Origin: Cephalothrix simula
Taxonomy: Eukaryota; Nemertea; Palaeonemertea; Archinemertea; Cephalotrichidae
Length of the DNA: 10,189 bases
NCBI GenBank assembly: GCA_035591015.1
Contig: JAXIUW010232508.1
Location: 1 to 10,189, forward strand
Reading direction: 5' to 3'
A model generated the notes under the pieces. It did not search any database, was not told the DNA's origin, and saw nothing but the letters and a program-made list of their open reading frames with translations. The first letter of the stretch is position 1; each line of letters starts with the position of its first letter. The position numbers were made by a program, and so were the translations under genes. Positions 1-8,662 of the stretch are shown here, one piece after another.

Positions 1-190
1 AATTGACGTTATGTCAGATAAAGTGGGTGGTCTCCTGGGCCGATGTCAGATAAATAGACGTTATGTCAGATAAAGTGTGTGGTCTCCTGGGCCGATCTCA
101 GATAAATTGACGTCACGTCAGATAAAGTGGGTGGTCTCCTGAGCGGATGTCAGATAACTTGACCAAATGTCAGATAATTTGGGTGGTGGG
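1..190. repeat. Tandem repeat array, period 52 bp, about 3.5 copies
   Basis: The landmark ATGTCAGATA (ACGTCAGATA in one copy) recurs at 11, 63, 115 and 167, exactly 52 bp apart. Each unit contains two (T/C)GTCAGATAA-type cores separated by an AGTGGGTGGTCTCCTGGGCC-like spacer. The array starts at or before the window edge, so its full length is unknown. It encodes nothing evident and has satellite or transposon-internal tandem repeat character. Confidence 0.9.
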
Positions 191-615
191 TGTCAAGACC
201 CATATTTCAGTAATCTGACGCTAGGTGTCTGAAGTTGTCTGACAACCCCCCCCCCCCTGTGTCAGCTAAATTGGTGGTGTCCGGCAAATTTTGCCAAAAA
301 TTTTATCTGACGTCAGATAAATTGGATGGTGTCTGAAAAATTTTGTCAAAAAATTGTCAAAAATTTTGTCTAACGTCAGATAAATTGGGTGGTATCAAGA
401 AAATGGAATTTTGGAAAAAAATGTCGCGAAAGCTGGCGAAAGCCAAAAATTTTGGTGGGTGTTCTTGGCCGATGTAATTTTATTTCATCGTACGTCAGGT
501 TAAATTGGGTTGTCCCCAGGGCCGGTGTCAGATAACTTACCAAATGTCAGATAATTTGGGTGGTGGGTGTCAAAATTTTCAGCAAAATAACGCTAGGTGG
601 CTGAATTTGACTAAC
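191..615. repeat. Degenerate continuation of the TGTCAGATAA repeat, with a duplicated block
   Basis: Diverged copies of the GTCAGATAAATTGGGTGGT motif continue at about 263, 312, 374, 494, 525 and 545. The block around 147-240 (CAGATAACTT...CAAATGTCAGATAATTTG, GGTGGTGGGTGTCAA, CGCTAGGTG) returns around 524-610 with small changes, an offset of about 378 bp. A C12 run sits at 246-257. Short AAAATTTTGTCAAAAATT stretches are interspersed. This looks like an older, decaying part of the same array. Confidence 0.75.
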
Positions 616-2597
616 CCAAGTCTATATTTACTTCACCATGTTACCGAGTTTTCATCTTATTCTTAGCATATGAAATTTTGATCATCTGATTCGGATCGAA
701 TACTCACCTATTTGACTTATGATCGAGAATATGATCACCAACAAATAATGTAAATTCGATTTTGTCTGCGTTATTCCGTTTCATAATATCGGTTTTTGAT
801 TTGTTAAGAGGTTTTAGTGTCAATTTATGATTTGATGAAGTGGATTTTGTGAATTAAAGTGTGGGGGTGACGCAAGGGTTTTTAAATTGTTTTCTTTGAT
901 ATAATGCCCATTTTGTGACTGCACATTTGTATGGGTATTATCCATGTGTAGTCATATGTGTCGTAAATGAGCCCAAAGCCCCCCCCACCAAGTTTTCTGG
1001 AAAATCCCTTAAACGCCATTGACCCTTATATAATCTGAATCATTGCGAGTATACCCACCCCAATTTCGTTTATAAGGGATTGGGACGCCATCCTGGGTCA
1101 CAATTGCTTTTTTTTCCAAAAAAATTTGAAAATTATTTTCAAGTTATGGTCGATATTTTGGGCCTCCAGGGGACCAAAAGTTATTTTTTGAAGCAACACA
1201 CCCTTGGAAAAAAATATTTTTGGCTCGGGCGGCGCAAACCCTTCCAAAATTCCAAAATATGAATTTCAGGAAGGGCGTCCTACAAGGATTCAGAATACAT
1301 GTATGTCAAGGGAATTTAGACTCCCGCTCCTGCATTCTTGAAATTCGCGGGGTGCCTTATTGGCTCATTTTGAAAGTTCTGCCAGTTTATCGATGTGTAA
1401 TGCAATGATATCATAGAAAATATTTTATGCACATTTTAATATTTGGATGATCTCGAATAAAAAAAATGGATGAAAGTTCAAAAAAATTCCCCCGTTCAAA
1501 ATAAATTGTTTTATAATAATCACTACAATTTTGCTTTTTTGTAAAGTTAATTTTTTATTAGGAAGAATGCTTTGGATTCATGTTTGTACTATGTACTACC
1601 ATTACAACGGGGCTGTTGGGTATTAGGACAGAATTTAGATTAAAAGTAATTGGAATCAAATTACCCATTGTTCATTTACTGAAGTACTCTGTTTCGATTC
1701 TCGAACCAATTGATTTGAGGTTGATAATTGAAAATCATCTATATAGGATATACACAAATGGGGTTGGGGTGGAATGGTTTTTGGCCAAAATTACGGAGTT
1801 TTGTCCTCTAACACTCAATTTTGTCATCAATCATCAATTATCACTATATTCCAATTTTAAAGTGTCTGAAATTGAAAAATTTGCATAAAAATTGTTTTCT
1901 GGGTCCCCAAATTTTGGTGAAAAAGAAATTTTCCAGGAGTCGGTGGGGACTGGATAGGGTCTCCACTCCCCAACCAGATTTTCTGTTCTGTGCCACATGT
2001 CAAATTTTCCATGTCACGTACCCTTATTGGGCGGGATAAAATAAAAATTTATTTTTCTCGAGCGTAGAGATGATGACTTTGAATAAGGTCCAAGTATTTC
2101 AGGGTGGTGTAATAGAGTTTTTTGCTCACCCACTCATGGACTTGGGTTCTCGAGCTCTTTAATGACTTACATCAGTTGCTTACATCATTTTGAGGAGGCA
2201 TTCTCTCTCTCAGATCACTTTCAGAATATTTTATATAACAAGTAGGGGAAAGGGAGAAGACATTTGTATTGATTTCTTTTGAAGACGTCTCATACTTTTC
2301 CTACCGTCTCCGTCATGGGAAATTGGTTAGTTACATAGTTTATTGTTATTTATGGGTACAGGATAGATAAATATACTTCGGGAATGTTAAGAGGCAATTT
2401 CTTGATGTAATTTCGCGGTAATCGGGTAATCAGGTAATAGATCCATAAGTAACTCTGGGATATTATGGCCTTATTCGTCAATTTTGGGACTAAATGAAAT
2501 GAAATTGAAGTTAAAAAGCAAAGAAAAAGATTTTCCCTTAAAAATTGTGTTTCCCTGATTTTCCCGTTTTTCAAATTCCCTTGAATTTTGTTTTTAG
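616..2597 (+). other. Intron sequence upstream of first visible WNK exon
   Basis: About 2 kb of AT-rich sequence ends in the acceptor TTTGTTTTTAG at 2597. I searched for the preceding WNK exon (catalytic loop HRDLKCDN-like, DLG-like, or the activating-serine segment) and saw none, so the intron is at least 2.6 kb including the repeats at its start. A C8 run lies at 979-986. The longest open frame (1580-1888, 102 codons) has no recognisable domain and biased Ile/Leu composition, and I do not regard it as a gene. Confidence 0.8.
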
Positions 2598-2755
2598 GTA
2601 CCCCTGAATTTATGGCCCCTGAAATGTATGAAGAACATTATGATGAAGCTGTTGATGTTTATGCCTTTGGTATGTGTCTCCTTGAAATGGCTACGTCACA
2701 ATATCCATATAAGGAATGCACTAACGCTGCACAGATATATAAAAAAGTAACTACG
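2598..2755 (+). CDS. WNK: WNK kinase, exon encoding activation-segment end and kinase subdomains VIII-X (partial gene)
   Basis: This internal exon encodes the C-lobe of a WNK serine/threonine kinase, which phosphorylates SPAK/OSR1-family kinases in the cytosol to control cation-chloride cotransport. It starts after a TTTTTAG acceptor in phase 1 (the first two bases complete a Gly codon) and ends in phase 0 at the strong donor ACG|GTAAGT. The visible residues are [13 protein letters not shown], the P+1 loop with its APE motif, and then [13 protein letters not shown], whose Asp is the structural Asp of subdomain IX. Next come [20 protein letters not shown]. The [13 protein letters not shown] and YPYxECxNAAQIY stretches are diagnostic of WNKs and match animal WNK1-4 almost residue for residue. 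The activating Ser of human WNK1 (Ser382) would lie a few residues upstream, in an exon not present here. Nothing appears broken. The WNK family is near certain, but the paralogue cannot be assigned; most invertebrates have a single one. Confidence 0.96.
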
Positions 2756-2964
2756 GTAAGTGTGTGTTTGCTATCTTAAAATGTGATATCACAGTGATAT
2801 CTACAGAAATGACGCCGTTAATGAAAAGTGAATGATACTATGTAGATTATTTAAATCTGAGGTCATAAGAGTTTTGATCAACATCAGTCGTACGTGGCTG
2901 CCTCCCTAGGAAAAACCGATGCAGCAGGTGATTTTACTGAATCGAGATATTTGAAGTTAAAGGA

Positions 2965-3469
2965 GCTATAATGGCGGGAAATTTGGGTACGGTACCCAGA
3001 TTGCACTAACGTCAATTAAGCATTGTTTCAAAACACGTTTTAAGATGCAATATTTTTACCAATTTTCAAAGTACAAATATGCTAAATAGAACGTTGTAAC
3101 AAGTTGAAAATATTGCGTATTTGAAAATATAATTATTTATGCTTATAAAACGTTAACCTATTTAGCAGATTAGAAAAGGCAATTTAATGTATCAAATGGG
3201 GTAAACAGTTTTATAAATTAGGTATTGCATGGCTTTTTAGGTGCCATACGAGGCAGTAGTGCACTCGGGGCTGTCGCTCCTCGTGCCCAACTGGCACTAT
3301 GCTATATCTCTAACTTACGTCATTCGCGCGGTCCCGCGAAACATGGATTCCCGCTAATATAGCACTTTTTTAAAAGAAATCGATTTGTATAGCATCTTCA
3401 CACATTGATTTCAAATTTTTACAGATTAAATATTATGAAACTTTGCTGCCAATAACTCATTTCCCGCCA
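2965..3469. repeat. Inverted-repeat (MITE-like) segment with GGCGGGAAA ends
   Basis: TGGCGGGAAAT at 2972-2982 is matched by its exact reverse complement ATTTCCCGCCA at 3459-3469. GCTATAATGGCGGGAA at 2965-2980 also pairs with TTCCCGCTAATATAGC at 3348-3363, with two to three mismatches. The palindrome GGGTACGGTACCC lies at 2985-2997. The segment has no coding capacity. It may be a short non-autonomous element, but no flanking target-site duplication was identified, so its limits are uncertain. Confidence 0.5.
3241..3297. repeat. GC-rich nested hairpin
   Basis: GTGCCA (3241-3246) pairs with TGGCAC (3292-3297), and inside it ACGAGG (3248-3253) pairs with CCTCGT (3279-3284). The loop is rich in G and C. 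It stands out strongly from its AT-rich surroundings. It could be an element terminus or an old structured RNA sequence. No tRNA-like or other known RNA fold fits. Confidence 0.6.
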
Positions 3470-4119
3470 AAAATGGGGTTGCGTCGGTTGTATTGGGACG
3501 GCAGATGGGGGGAAGAGAACCAATACAATTTTTATTTTTATTTAAAATAATTTTATTTAATAGAATGATGAGAGGTCCCAGTCTATTTTTGCGTGTTTGC
3601 TGTCAAAACTTTGAGATGGTCTTTACTGGGTGTATCGAATTTTATTCATCTTTAGTCGGTGCAGTACTTTGTCTTTTCTCTGAACTAAAGATCCATAAAG
3701 TACCAGACACTTATCTGAACCAGTACTGGGATACCTTTGGAGCTAACACTAAATCAAAAATTGATTCGTAAAAACAAGTTGGATTTTTAAAACATGTCGA
3801 GTTCTTTTAGATTAGGTGAAGTTTTCCGCCGTTTCTATGTGTGTTTATAATTCAGAAATGATAGGAAACAGTCCTTAAACTACAGTTTGTACATGTATTT
3901 TCCATGAATGCAGCATGAATGTAAATGCAAATATATTATTGTATGTTATCCAATACGCGCAGTACTTATCTTACACACAAAATTGGGGAAAAAGTCCTGA
4001 ATCAATAATGTTTATTGGCAAGTGTAATTGAATAACATAAGGACTCTTAAAAATTGATTTAGATCAAGTATGAGTCAAAAAACCGAATTGATTAACCCAA
4101 TTTTAAATGTACTTTTCAG

Positions 4120-4208
4120 GGTGTTCGACCGGAAAGTTTAAAAAATGTAGAAAATGTTGACATAATGGAAATTATTGAAAGATGTATTCGAACGACTAAA
4201 GAAGAGAG
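4120..4208 (+). CDS. WNK: WNK kinase, short exon encoding kinase subdomain X-XI
   Basis: This 89-nt exon joins the previous one in phase 0, so that ...KKVTT continues as GVRPESLKNVENVDIMEII, followed by ERCIRTTKEE. It starts after CTTTTCAG and ends in phase 2 at GAGAG|GTAAAAT. The human WNK1 counterpart reads VTSGVKP... and ends CIRQNKDER, so the alignment is continuous and nearly gap-free. It encodes helices G-H and the start of helix I. The invariant subdomain XI Arg, which in kinases generally makes a salt bridge to the APE Glu, has its codon split: AG in this exon and G in the next. No frameshift or stop is present. The identification rests on the preserved frame across both junctions and on the WNK-like CIR-x-x-K-x-ER spacing. 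Confidence 0.95.
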
Positions 4209-5388
4209 GTAAAATATTGCGCTGATCTTGTCAGGATTTTAAGTCGTGTTTTATCCGGGGGGAGGTGTTAGCTTGGTTGGTATCCGTCCCTTAGAGACCG
4301 GTTAATATAGCCTCTTGAGCTCAGTGTTCCATCGGTTAAGTTTTCATCATAAATTGTGATATCCTAAACGTTTTTCAGTGAAATATGGTGTAAGACTACC
4401 AAATCGTTTTTGACTACTGCTGCAAAATTTAAACTAAAAACACCGCGAAAAACACATAAGCTTTTGCTTATCCCAAGATGTGATTATAGACTAAGTCCAC
4501 TTGAATATAAAAAATTATCATCACAAAGGTTTAGCAAGTATCGAAAACCGGAAATAAAAGCTGAATAGAAGTGTTCTTATTTTGCTCTTTTATTTAAAAA
4601 GCTATACATATCTACACAACTGACCGGACAAATTGTCGGGGTACAACAAAAAAGGGCATCTATTTCGTAACATGAACCTAGAAAAACTATTCATTTTTGG
4701 AAAGGTCTTGGAAGGAACTTTGATCTATGGTCTTAGATTTCCACCAACGTTGGCGCGCCAAGCGGCGAAAATGCGATTTTCGCTAAAATAGCATAAATTA
4801 ACTGGCCAGAGATATGATAAAATGAATGGTTGGAATAAACTCGGCGTACCATTCGTAGTTTCAAAAGTCAAGGTCCGGTTTTGAAAAAATCGTCTTTTGA
4901 CGTCATAGCGGAATTTTTATGACGTCATACCAGTTCAAATTTTGTTTTCATCAAAACCCATTTTACCCACCTTGGTCGATGCAGCGGGGTAATAAATTAC
5001 CAAATTTGGTAGCATAACCAAAATAGCGAAATTCACATTTTCGCCGCTAGGGGAAATCATTATAACTAAGACCCACAGACCAAAGTTCCTTCCAAGACCT
5101 TTCCGAAAATGTACAGTTAAAAATCTGCCTTTTTCATCCCGATATCACCCTACAACGAATTCTCCTAACCTGCTCGACGAGGAAAACTCAAAAAGAAGAT
5201 AAACTTTGACGAAAAAGTCCCGTTTTATTCGTTATAGGCGAAGCCCCTTATATCATAAAGCAATACACGTATTAATTTATTCAATTTTACTACCAATTTT
5301 CTGATTAAAAAACCCTTGTTGTTCTATTAATTTCAGTGATTTTAAATGGATTTAGGCCTTGGATATTGATTTAATTCTTTTTTTCCAG
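4209..5388 (+). other. WNK intron (phase 2), 1180 bp
   Basis: The intron is bounded by GTAAAAT and TTTTTTTCCAG, and it splits the codon for the conserved subdomain XI arginine. Its central half is a foldback repeat, annotated separately. The rest is AT-rich with no gene evident. Confidence 0.9.
4631..5158. repeat. Foldback (MITE-like) element inside WNK intron
   Basis: Two arm blocks are inverted copies. Positions 4692-4736 match the reverse complement of 5066-5111 at about 42 of 46 positions, including a perfect 24-nt run. Positions 4761-4784 match the reverse complement of 5025-5048 at 22 of 24. Weaker similarity extends outward to about 4631 and 5158. The left arm contains an extra piece with two overlapping palindromes, CCAACGTTGG (4744-4753) and TGGCGCGCCA (4751-4760). 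The centre holds two TGACGTCA palindromes (4898-4905, 4920-4927) and TACCAAATTTGGTA (4998-5011). There is no transposase, so this would be a non-autonomous element. The ends and target duplication are not certain. Confidence 0.75.
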
Positions 5389-5608
5389 GTATAGTGTAAA
5401 GGATTTATTAAATCATGAATGTTTTCTTGAGGATTCGATATTTAAAGTAGAACTGTCGTCAATACCCGATAGTGAAAATCCTCATGTCCAACTACGTGTC
5501 AGAGTTAGTGATCCTAAGAAAAGAAAAGATAAGCACAAGGAAAATGAGGCAATTCAGTTCCAGTTCGATCCGAATAATGATGATGCAGAATCTGTAGCTC
5601 AGGAAATG
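5389..5608 (+). CDS. WNK: WNK kinase, exon encoding kinase C-terminus and most of the PF2-like (OSR1_C-type) domain
   Basis: The exon starts in phase 2 after TTTTTTCCAG, completing the split Arg, and reads RYSVKDLLNHECFLED, the last kinase helix (human WNK1 has RYSIKDLLNHAFF). It then enters the PF2-like domain: FKVEL, VQLRVRVSDP, a basic stretch KKRKDKHKENEAIQFQFD, an acidic loop PNNDDAES, and VAQEM. It ends in phase 0 at ATG|GTGAGTG. In WNK1 the corresponding domain (PF2-like, or CCT-L1) follows the kinase directly. It binds RFxV-type peptides and contributes to autoinhibition and SPAK/OSR1 docking. The EAIQFQFD and DDxESVAQEMV landmarks match human NEAIEFSFD and PEDVAQEMV. The beta-strand region before the basic stretch is more diverged than the rest. 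No defect is visible. The assignment is very secure, but the ligand-binding function is inferred from homology. Confidence 0.95.
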
Positions 5609-6856
5609 GTGAGTGTTGGTTTTTGTTGATCTACCATGCCCTGTAAAGGATTTTTAAAATGGTAGAAAGTTAAATCTTCTTGAAAGCTGGCATAAAGCAA
5701 TGGGATTTAGTGCTCGACATTTATCATATAAAATTTTTCACCAGACGCCGTATTTTTATCTGGCTGTTACTTTTATGAAAGAGAAAATCGAAAACTTTAT
5801 TTTGAATCCTCTTATAAACTCCTCTTTAAATTGATACCAAATTTGGTATACTTTATAACCAAATTTAGCGGTACAGCTTGTTTCATTTTCCCCACAATTG
5901 CGATTTCTGCTGTTTTTTTTTTTGGCCAAAAAATAAATAAAATTCTAACATCTTCAAATGTATATAAATTATATATTGCTGGAAAGGGCTTGAAACGGTG
6001 GCGGTTCCAAATCACTTTATCTTTTCTCTCTATCTCATTCCTGACGGGAAGGTGCCCCCCTTTTTACTATATGAAGTCAATGACGTCACAAATTTGCTTA
6101 AATTTCTATTTACGTTGAGATACACCTTCATGCAAAATTTTGAGACTTATGGAACCCCTTGACACAGGAACACCAAAAAAGCCTGGCCCGAATCAGTCCG
6201 AATAGAGTTAATTAATTAATAATTTATAACTTTTTTCCATTTAGTTTTACAAAAATTACTAGTGATGTACATGTATATAGATGATTAAACTTTATATTAT
6301 TGAACTTTTTAAGGCAGGAGAAGCGGAGGAACATAACATCGAGTCTCCCCTATATCCCGCTCCCCTGAAAATTAAAATAGTTTTCTCTGAAATGTAATGA
6401 CATTGAAAATTTAAAGATTTGTAAAATTAATTGGGGAAAGAAATGATTACAAAAAAGTAACATAAAAAATGTTTTAATGAATTTTAGTAACAATAAGTAA
6501 AAATTTAAAAATTTTCATTTATTAAAAATTTTCAATCCGAATGCATACTGCGTTGTATATACATTATGTAAATGTCAAAAAAATGTCATAAAAGCTAATC
6601 TGACGCTATGGCTTTTGAAAAATATAACAATTATTAGCCGAGTAATAATCTGGTAATAAATGTATAATTAAAATTCACTTTATGTTTATCACTTTATGAC
6701 TATACATTTTTTTGTCATAAAACTATTTAACAATAGAGATCAATAGAATATTAAAACATATGTGAAATTTAAACCTACAATTTTATTTGTAATCGATTTT
6801 TATCTCCCCAACGTATGTGATCGAGTATTCTGTCACCTGAATTTCGTTTAATTGTA

Positions 6857-6926
6857 TATCATATATACATTCTAATAAATGAGTGTCGTATTATCATATA
6901 CATTCCGATAAATTGAGTGCCATATC
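6857..6926. repeat. Two-copy tandem repeat, period about 35 bp
   Basis: TATCATATATACATTCTAAT followed by AAATGAGTGTCGTAT is repeated next to itself as TATCATATACATTCCGATAA followed by ATTGAGTGCCATAT, with small indels and substitutions. It is AT-rich and has no evident function. Confidence 0.65.
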
Positions 6927-7020
6927 TTCAAAGGCAATGTGCCGCAAAGACTTATTTTTAGATTCCTAATAGGATTAGATAGTCGATTATCTGAAAGAGA
7001 TTTTTATAATGAAGTAAACT

Positions 7021-7095
7021 TGACGTCATTAAGTTTTGTGACGTCATAAGGAGAAAAGTTTTGTGACGTCATAAGGAGAAAAGTTTGTGATGTCA
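7021..7095. repeat. Tandem CRE-containing repeat, 25-bp unit
   Basis: Two identical 25-bp units occupy 7031-7055 and 7056-7080, each containing GTGACGTCATAAGG. A partial diverged unit with TGATGTCA follows at 7081-7095, and another TGACGTCA precedes at 7021-7028. The block therefore has three perfect cAMP-response-element palindromes and one near match in 75 bp. It could be a CREB/ATF-responsive intronic enhancer or simply a microsatellite-like expansion of a repeat motif. Confidence 0.75.
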
Positions 7096-7583
7096 AAATA
7101 ATCATGATATTGCATTATATTAGATATTCTATTTATTTTTCTCTTTCCATGAATTGTGTTTTGGCATTTTTCCTAAACATGGTCATTGTAGTTATTATGA
7201 CTACCCATATTATTAACTACTTTTCATGTAAATCGGAAATTGGAACAAAACCAATCTTTGGCTTTTGTGAAATATTTTGAAATTTTTTTAAATATTTGCT
7301 TAAACTGACTCACTTAAGTTAATAAGTTAATTTCTCGGTAAACTTGACTCGAAGCACATTCTAGGATTCTAGGTAGCTCTTTTAGACACTCCAGTGATCG
7401 ATAATAATCAATGTTCAATAATATACGATAATAGGAACGAATAATCATTGTCCGTAGGGATTTTTGTCCTACTTATATAACATCATACACTGATTGAGGA
7501 CATCCTTCCGATGAGGGGACATTAAACTCTGACATTAAACTATATTTACAAAACAATTTATTGTTTGTCTGTATACTTTTCAG

Positions 7584-7817
7584 GTCAAATCCGGACTACT
7601 TTACGAAGAGGACTGGAAACTGGTTTCCAAATTAATCCGCGACCGCATCACTCAACACAATCGTAATCGTGAACTGAAGGCCAAAGATGCTCTATCAAAA
7701 GCCGCCGCTAATGAGCAAACTTCAAAGTCTAGTCATCAACCGCCCGTACAGGTAGCGCACCAATCTGGCCCTCACCAAACTCCTTCCCATTCGATGTCTC
7801 ATGCCCAAATCCACCAG
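7584..7817 (+). CDS. WNK: WNK kinase, exon encoding end of PF2-like domain and start of His/Gln-rich linker
   Basis: After ACTTTTCAG the frame continues in phase 0 as VKSGLLYEEDWKLVSKLIRD, then RI, which completes the PF2-like domain (human WNK1 has VESGYV...AKAIKDRV). A charged helical stretch follows, about THNRNRELKAKDALSKAAANE with a Gln after the first Thr, probably a short helix leaving the domain. From about codon 50 the sequence turns into disordered Ser/His/Gln/Pro. The chosen end is CAG|GTTCGA at 7817/7818, because the residues up to it have the same His-Gln-Pro-Ser composition as the next exon and the frame stops soon after, at 7848-7850. A second in-frame donor, CAG|GTAGCG at 7751/7752, would shorten the exon by exactly 22 codons. 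The exon identity is secure; which 3' boundary is used is less so. Confidence 0.9.
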
Positions 7818-8371
7818 GTTCGATTTGGTGTTGTAATTTTTGCTAGATAGTATGAACTCAATGTCGTGCGATATCATTTATTGCATTTTTGACTACTCTG
7901 CTTTTGCTATCTAATAAGACGTGTTCCCATAAATATTAAAAGTTAAAAGGTAATTGGCACGGTTTTTGAAACGTATCAGCTGTTAGTGTTGTAGGTTTAT
8001 ATCTTTCGAATTGATTTGGTAACATGTTTTTATAACCATGAATCGAAATCATGAGATATGCGGGTTATATCTAGTTTTATAAGTAAAAATATTTATTAAA
8101 TCAAATAAAATGGACAATTGTGTTCGAAAATCATATATAAACATAGGAAAATTTCTTTGGCACCTAAACTTTGGCTGGAATATCATTCAAAATATACTTG
8201 AATCTGCTTGACTTAAATGCTTAAACTTGTCTCTTTTTAAACCTCTGTTTACCAAAAATGTTAGACTGCATTATTAACCTCTTAGACAAACCGAAGTTTT
8301 CCTGTTTACCTCAAAAGCCTCAACCTTTAGAATTTTTTTTAAAATTTAAGGTAACTAAAGGATGTATATAC

Positions 8372-8403
8372 GGTATATTTGACGGGTAAAAGTGCAATAT
8401 ACC
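8372..8403. repeat. Small perfect hairpin
   Basis: GGTATATT (8372-8379) and AATATACC (8396-8403) are exact reverse complements separated by 16 nt. It lies just upstream of a larger hairpin at 8424-8492. Its function is unknown. Confidence 0.55.
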
Positions 8404-8423
8404 TTTTATGGCACGTTACCAGT

Positions 8424-8492
8424 CATATATAAAGTGTATAGCACGATCTGTAACATCCGATATCTGGAGAGAGTGCTATACAACTATATATG
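8424..8492. repeat. Long hairpin with about 20-bp arms
   Basis: The arm CATATATA...GTATAGCAC (8424-8444) pairs with GTGCTATAC...TATATATG (8473-8492): nine inner and eight outer pairs are perfect, with a small internal loop (AAGT against AAC). The terminal loop is 28 nt. The arm length is in the range of microRNA precursors, but the stem is AT-rich with no extended lower stem. It could equally be the terminal repeats of a tiny MITE. Confidence 0.6.
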
Positions 8493-8662
8493 TATATTCT
8501 TTTTGATATATTATAAGTGTGGACACTGAGGCGTTTTAGACCCTTTACAGATAGTGGGGACTGGGGACCTTAACTAATCGCCATTACGCCAATAAGCTCC
8601 CTGATCCTGCTTATGCTTAATTTCCAATCATTTCTTTCATTTTATATTTTTAAATTTCTTTT

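Larger units (their letters stand above)
2756..4119 (+). other. WNK intron (phase 0), 1364 bp
   Basis: The intron is bounded by GTAAGT and CTTTTCAG. Its first 700 bp hold GC-richer inverted repeats that are annotated separately. The remainder is AT-rich. A short inverted pair TTGTATTGG (3488-3496) and CCAATACAA (3520-3528) is present. An open frame at 3493-3771 (92 codons) has no recognisable family and is treated as chance. Confidence 0.9.
5609..7583 (+). other. WNK intron (phase 0), 1975 bp
   Basis: The intron is bounded by GTGAGTG and ACTTTTCAG. The first third contains the 16-bp palindrome ATACCAAATTTGGTAT (5834-5849) and a TGACGTCA (6081-6088). Positions 6200-6800 are extremely AT-rich with no structure I can name. 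Tandem repeats follow and are annotated separately. A short direct repeat GACATTAAACT occurs at 7518-7528 and 7531-7541. No gene was found: the overlapping open frames on both strands at 5812-6118 are low-complexity and unrecognised. Confidence 0.9.

Noticed and set aside
1-190. Regularly spaced repeats as a possible CRISPR array
   Set aside because: The 52-bp units are similar throughout, with no unique spacers, and the surrounding gene is an animal gene with introns.
1580-1888. 102-codon open frame on the + strand upstream of the first exon
   Set aside because: No recognisable domain, a composition typical of translated AT-rich intron, no splice or promoter context, and out of keeping with the WNK frame.
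1040-2040. Possible diverged inverted copies around GGGGACC-containing stretches near 1170 and 1905
   Set aside because: Similarity was limited to short A/T runs plus GGGGACC and did not extend enough to call.
2350-2574. 74-codon open frame on the - strand just before the first exon
   Set aside because: It lies across the polypyrimidine/acceptor region of the WNK intron and has no domain.
3493-3771. 92-codon open frame in the second visible intron
   Set aside because: The sequence matches no family I know, its start lies inside a short inverted repeat, and it sits between two securely joined WNK exons.
5812-6118. Overlapping open frames on both strands
   Set aside because: They are mirror frames through AT-rich repeat sequence with a palindrome; neither shows a motif.
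7805-7830. GGTTCGATT resembling a tRNA T-loop, with CACCA/TGGTG flanks
   Set aside because: The stem does not pair in tRNA register, no acceptor, D or anticodon arms are found, and the site fits an exon end and splice donor.
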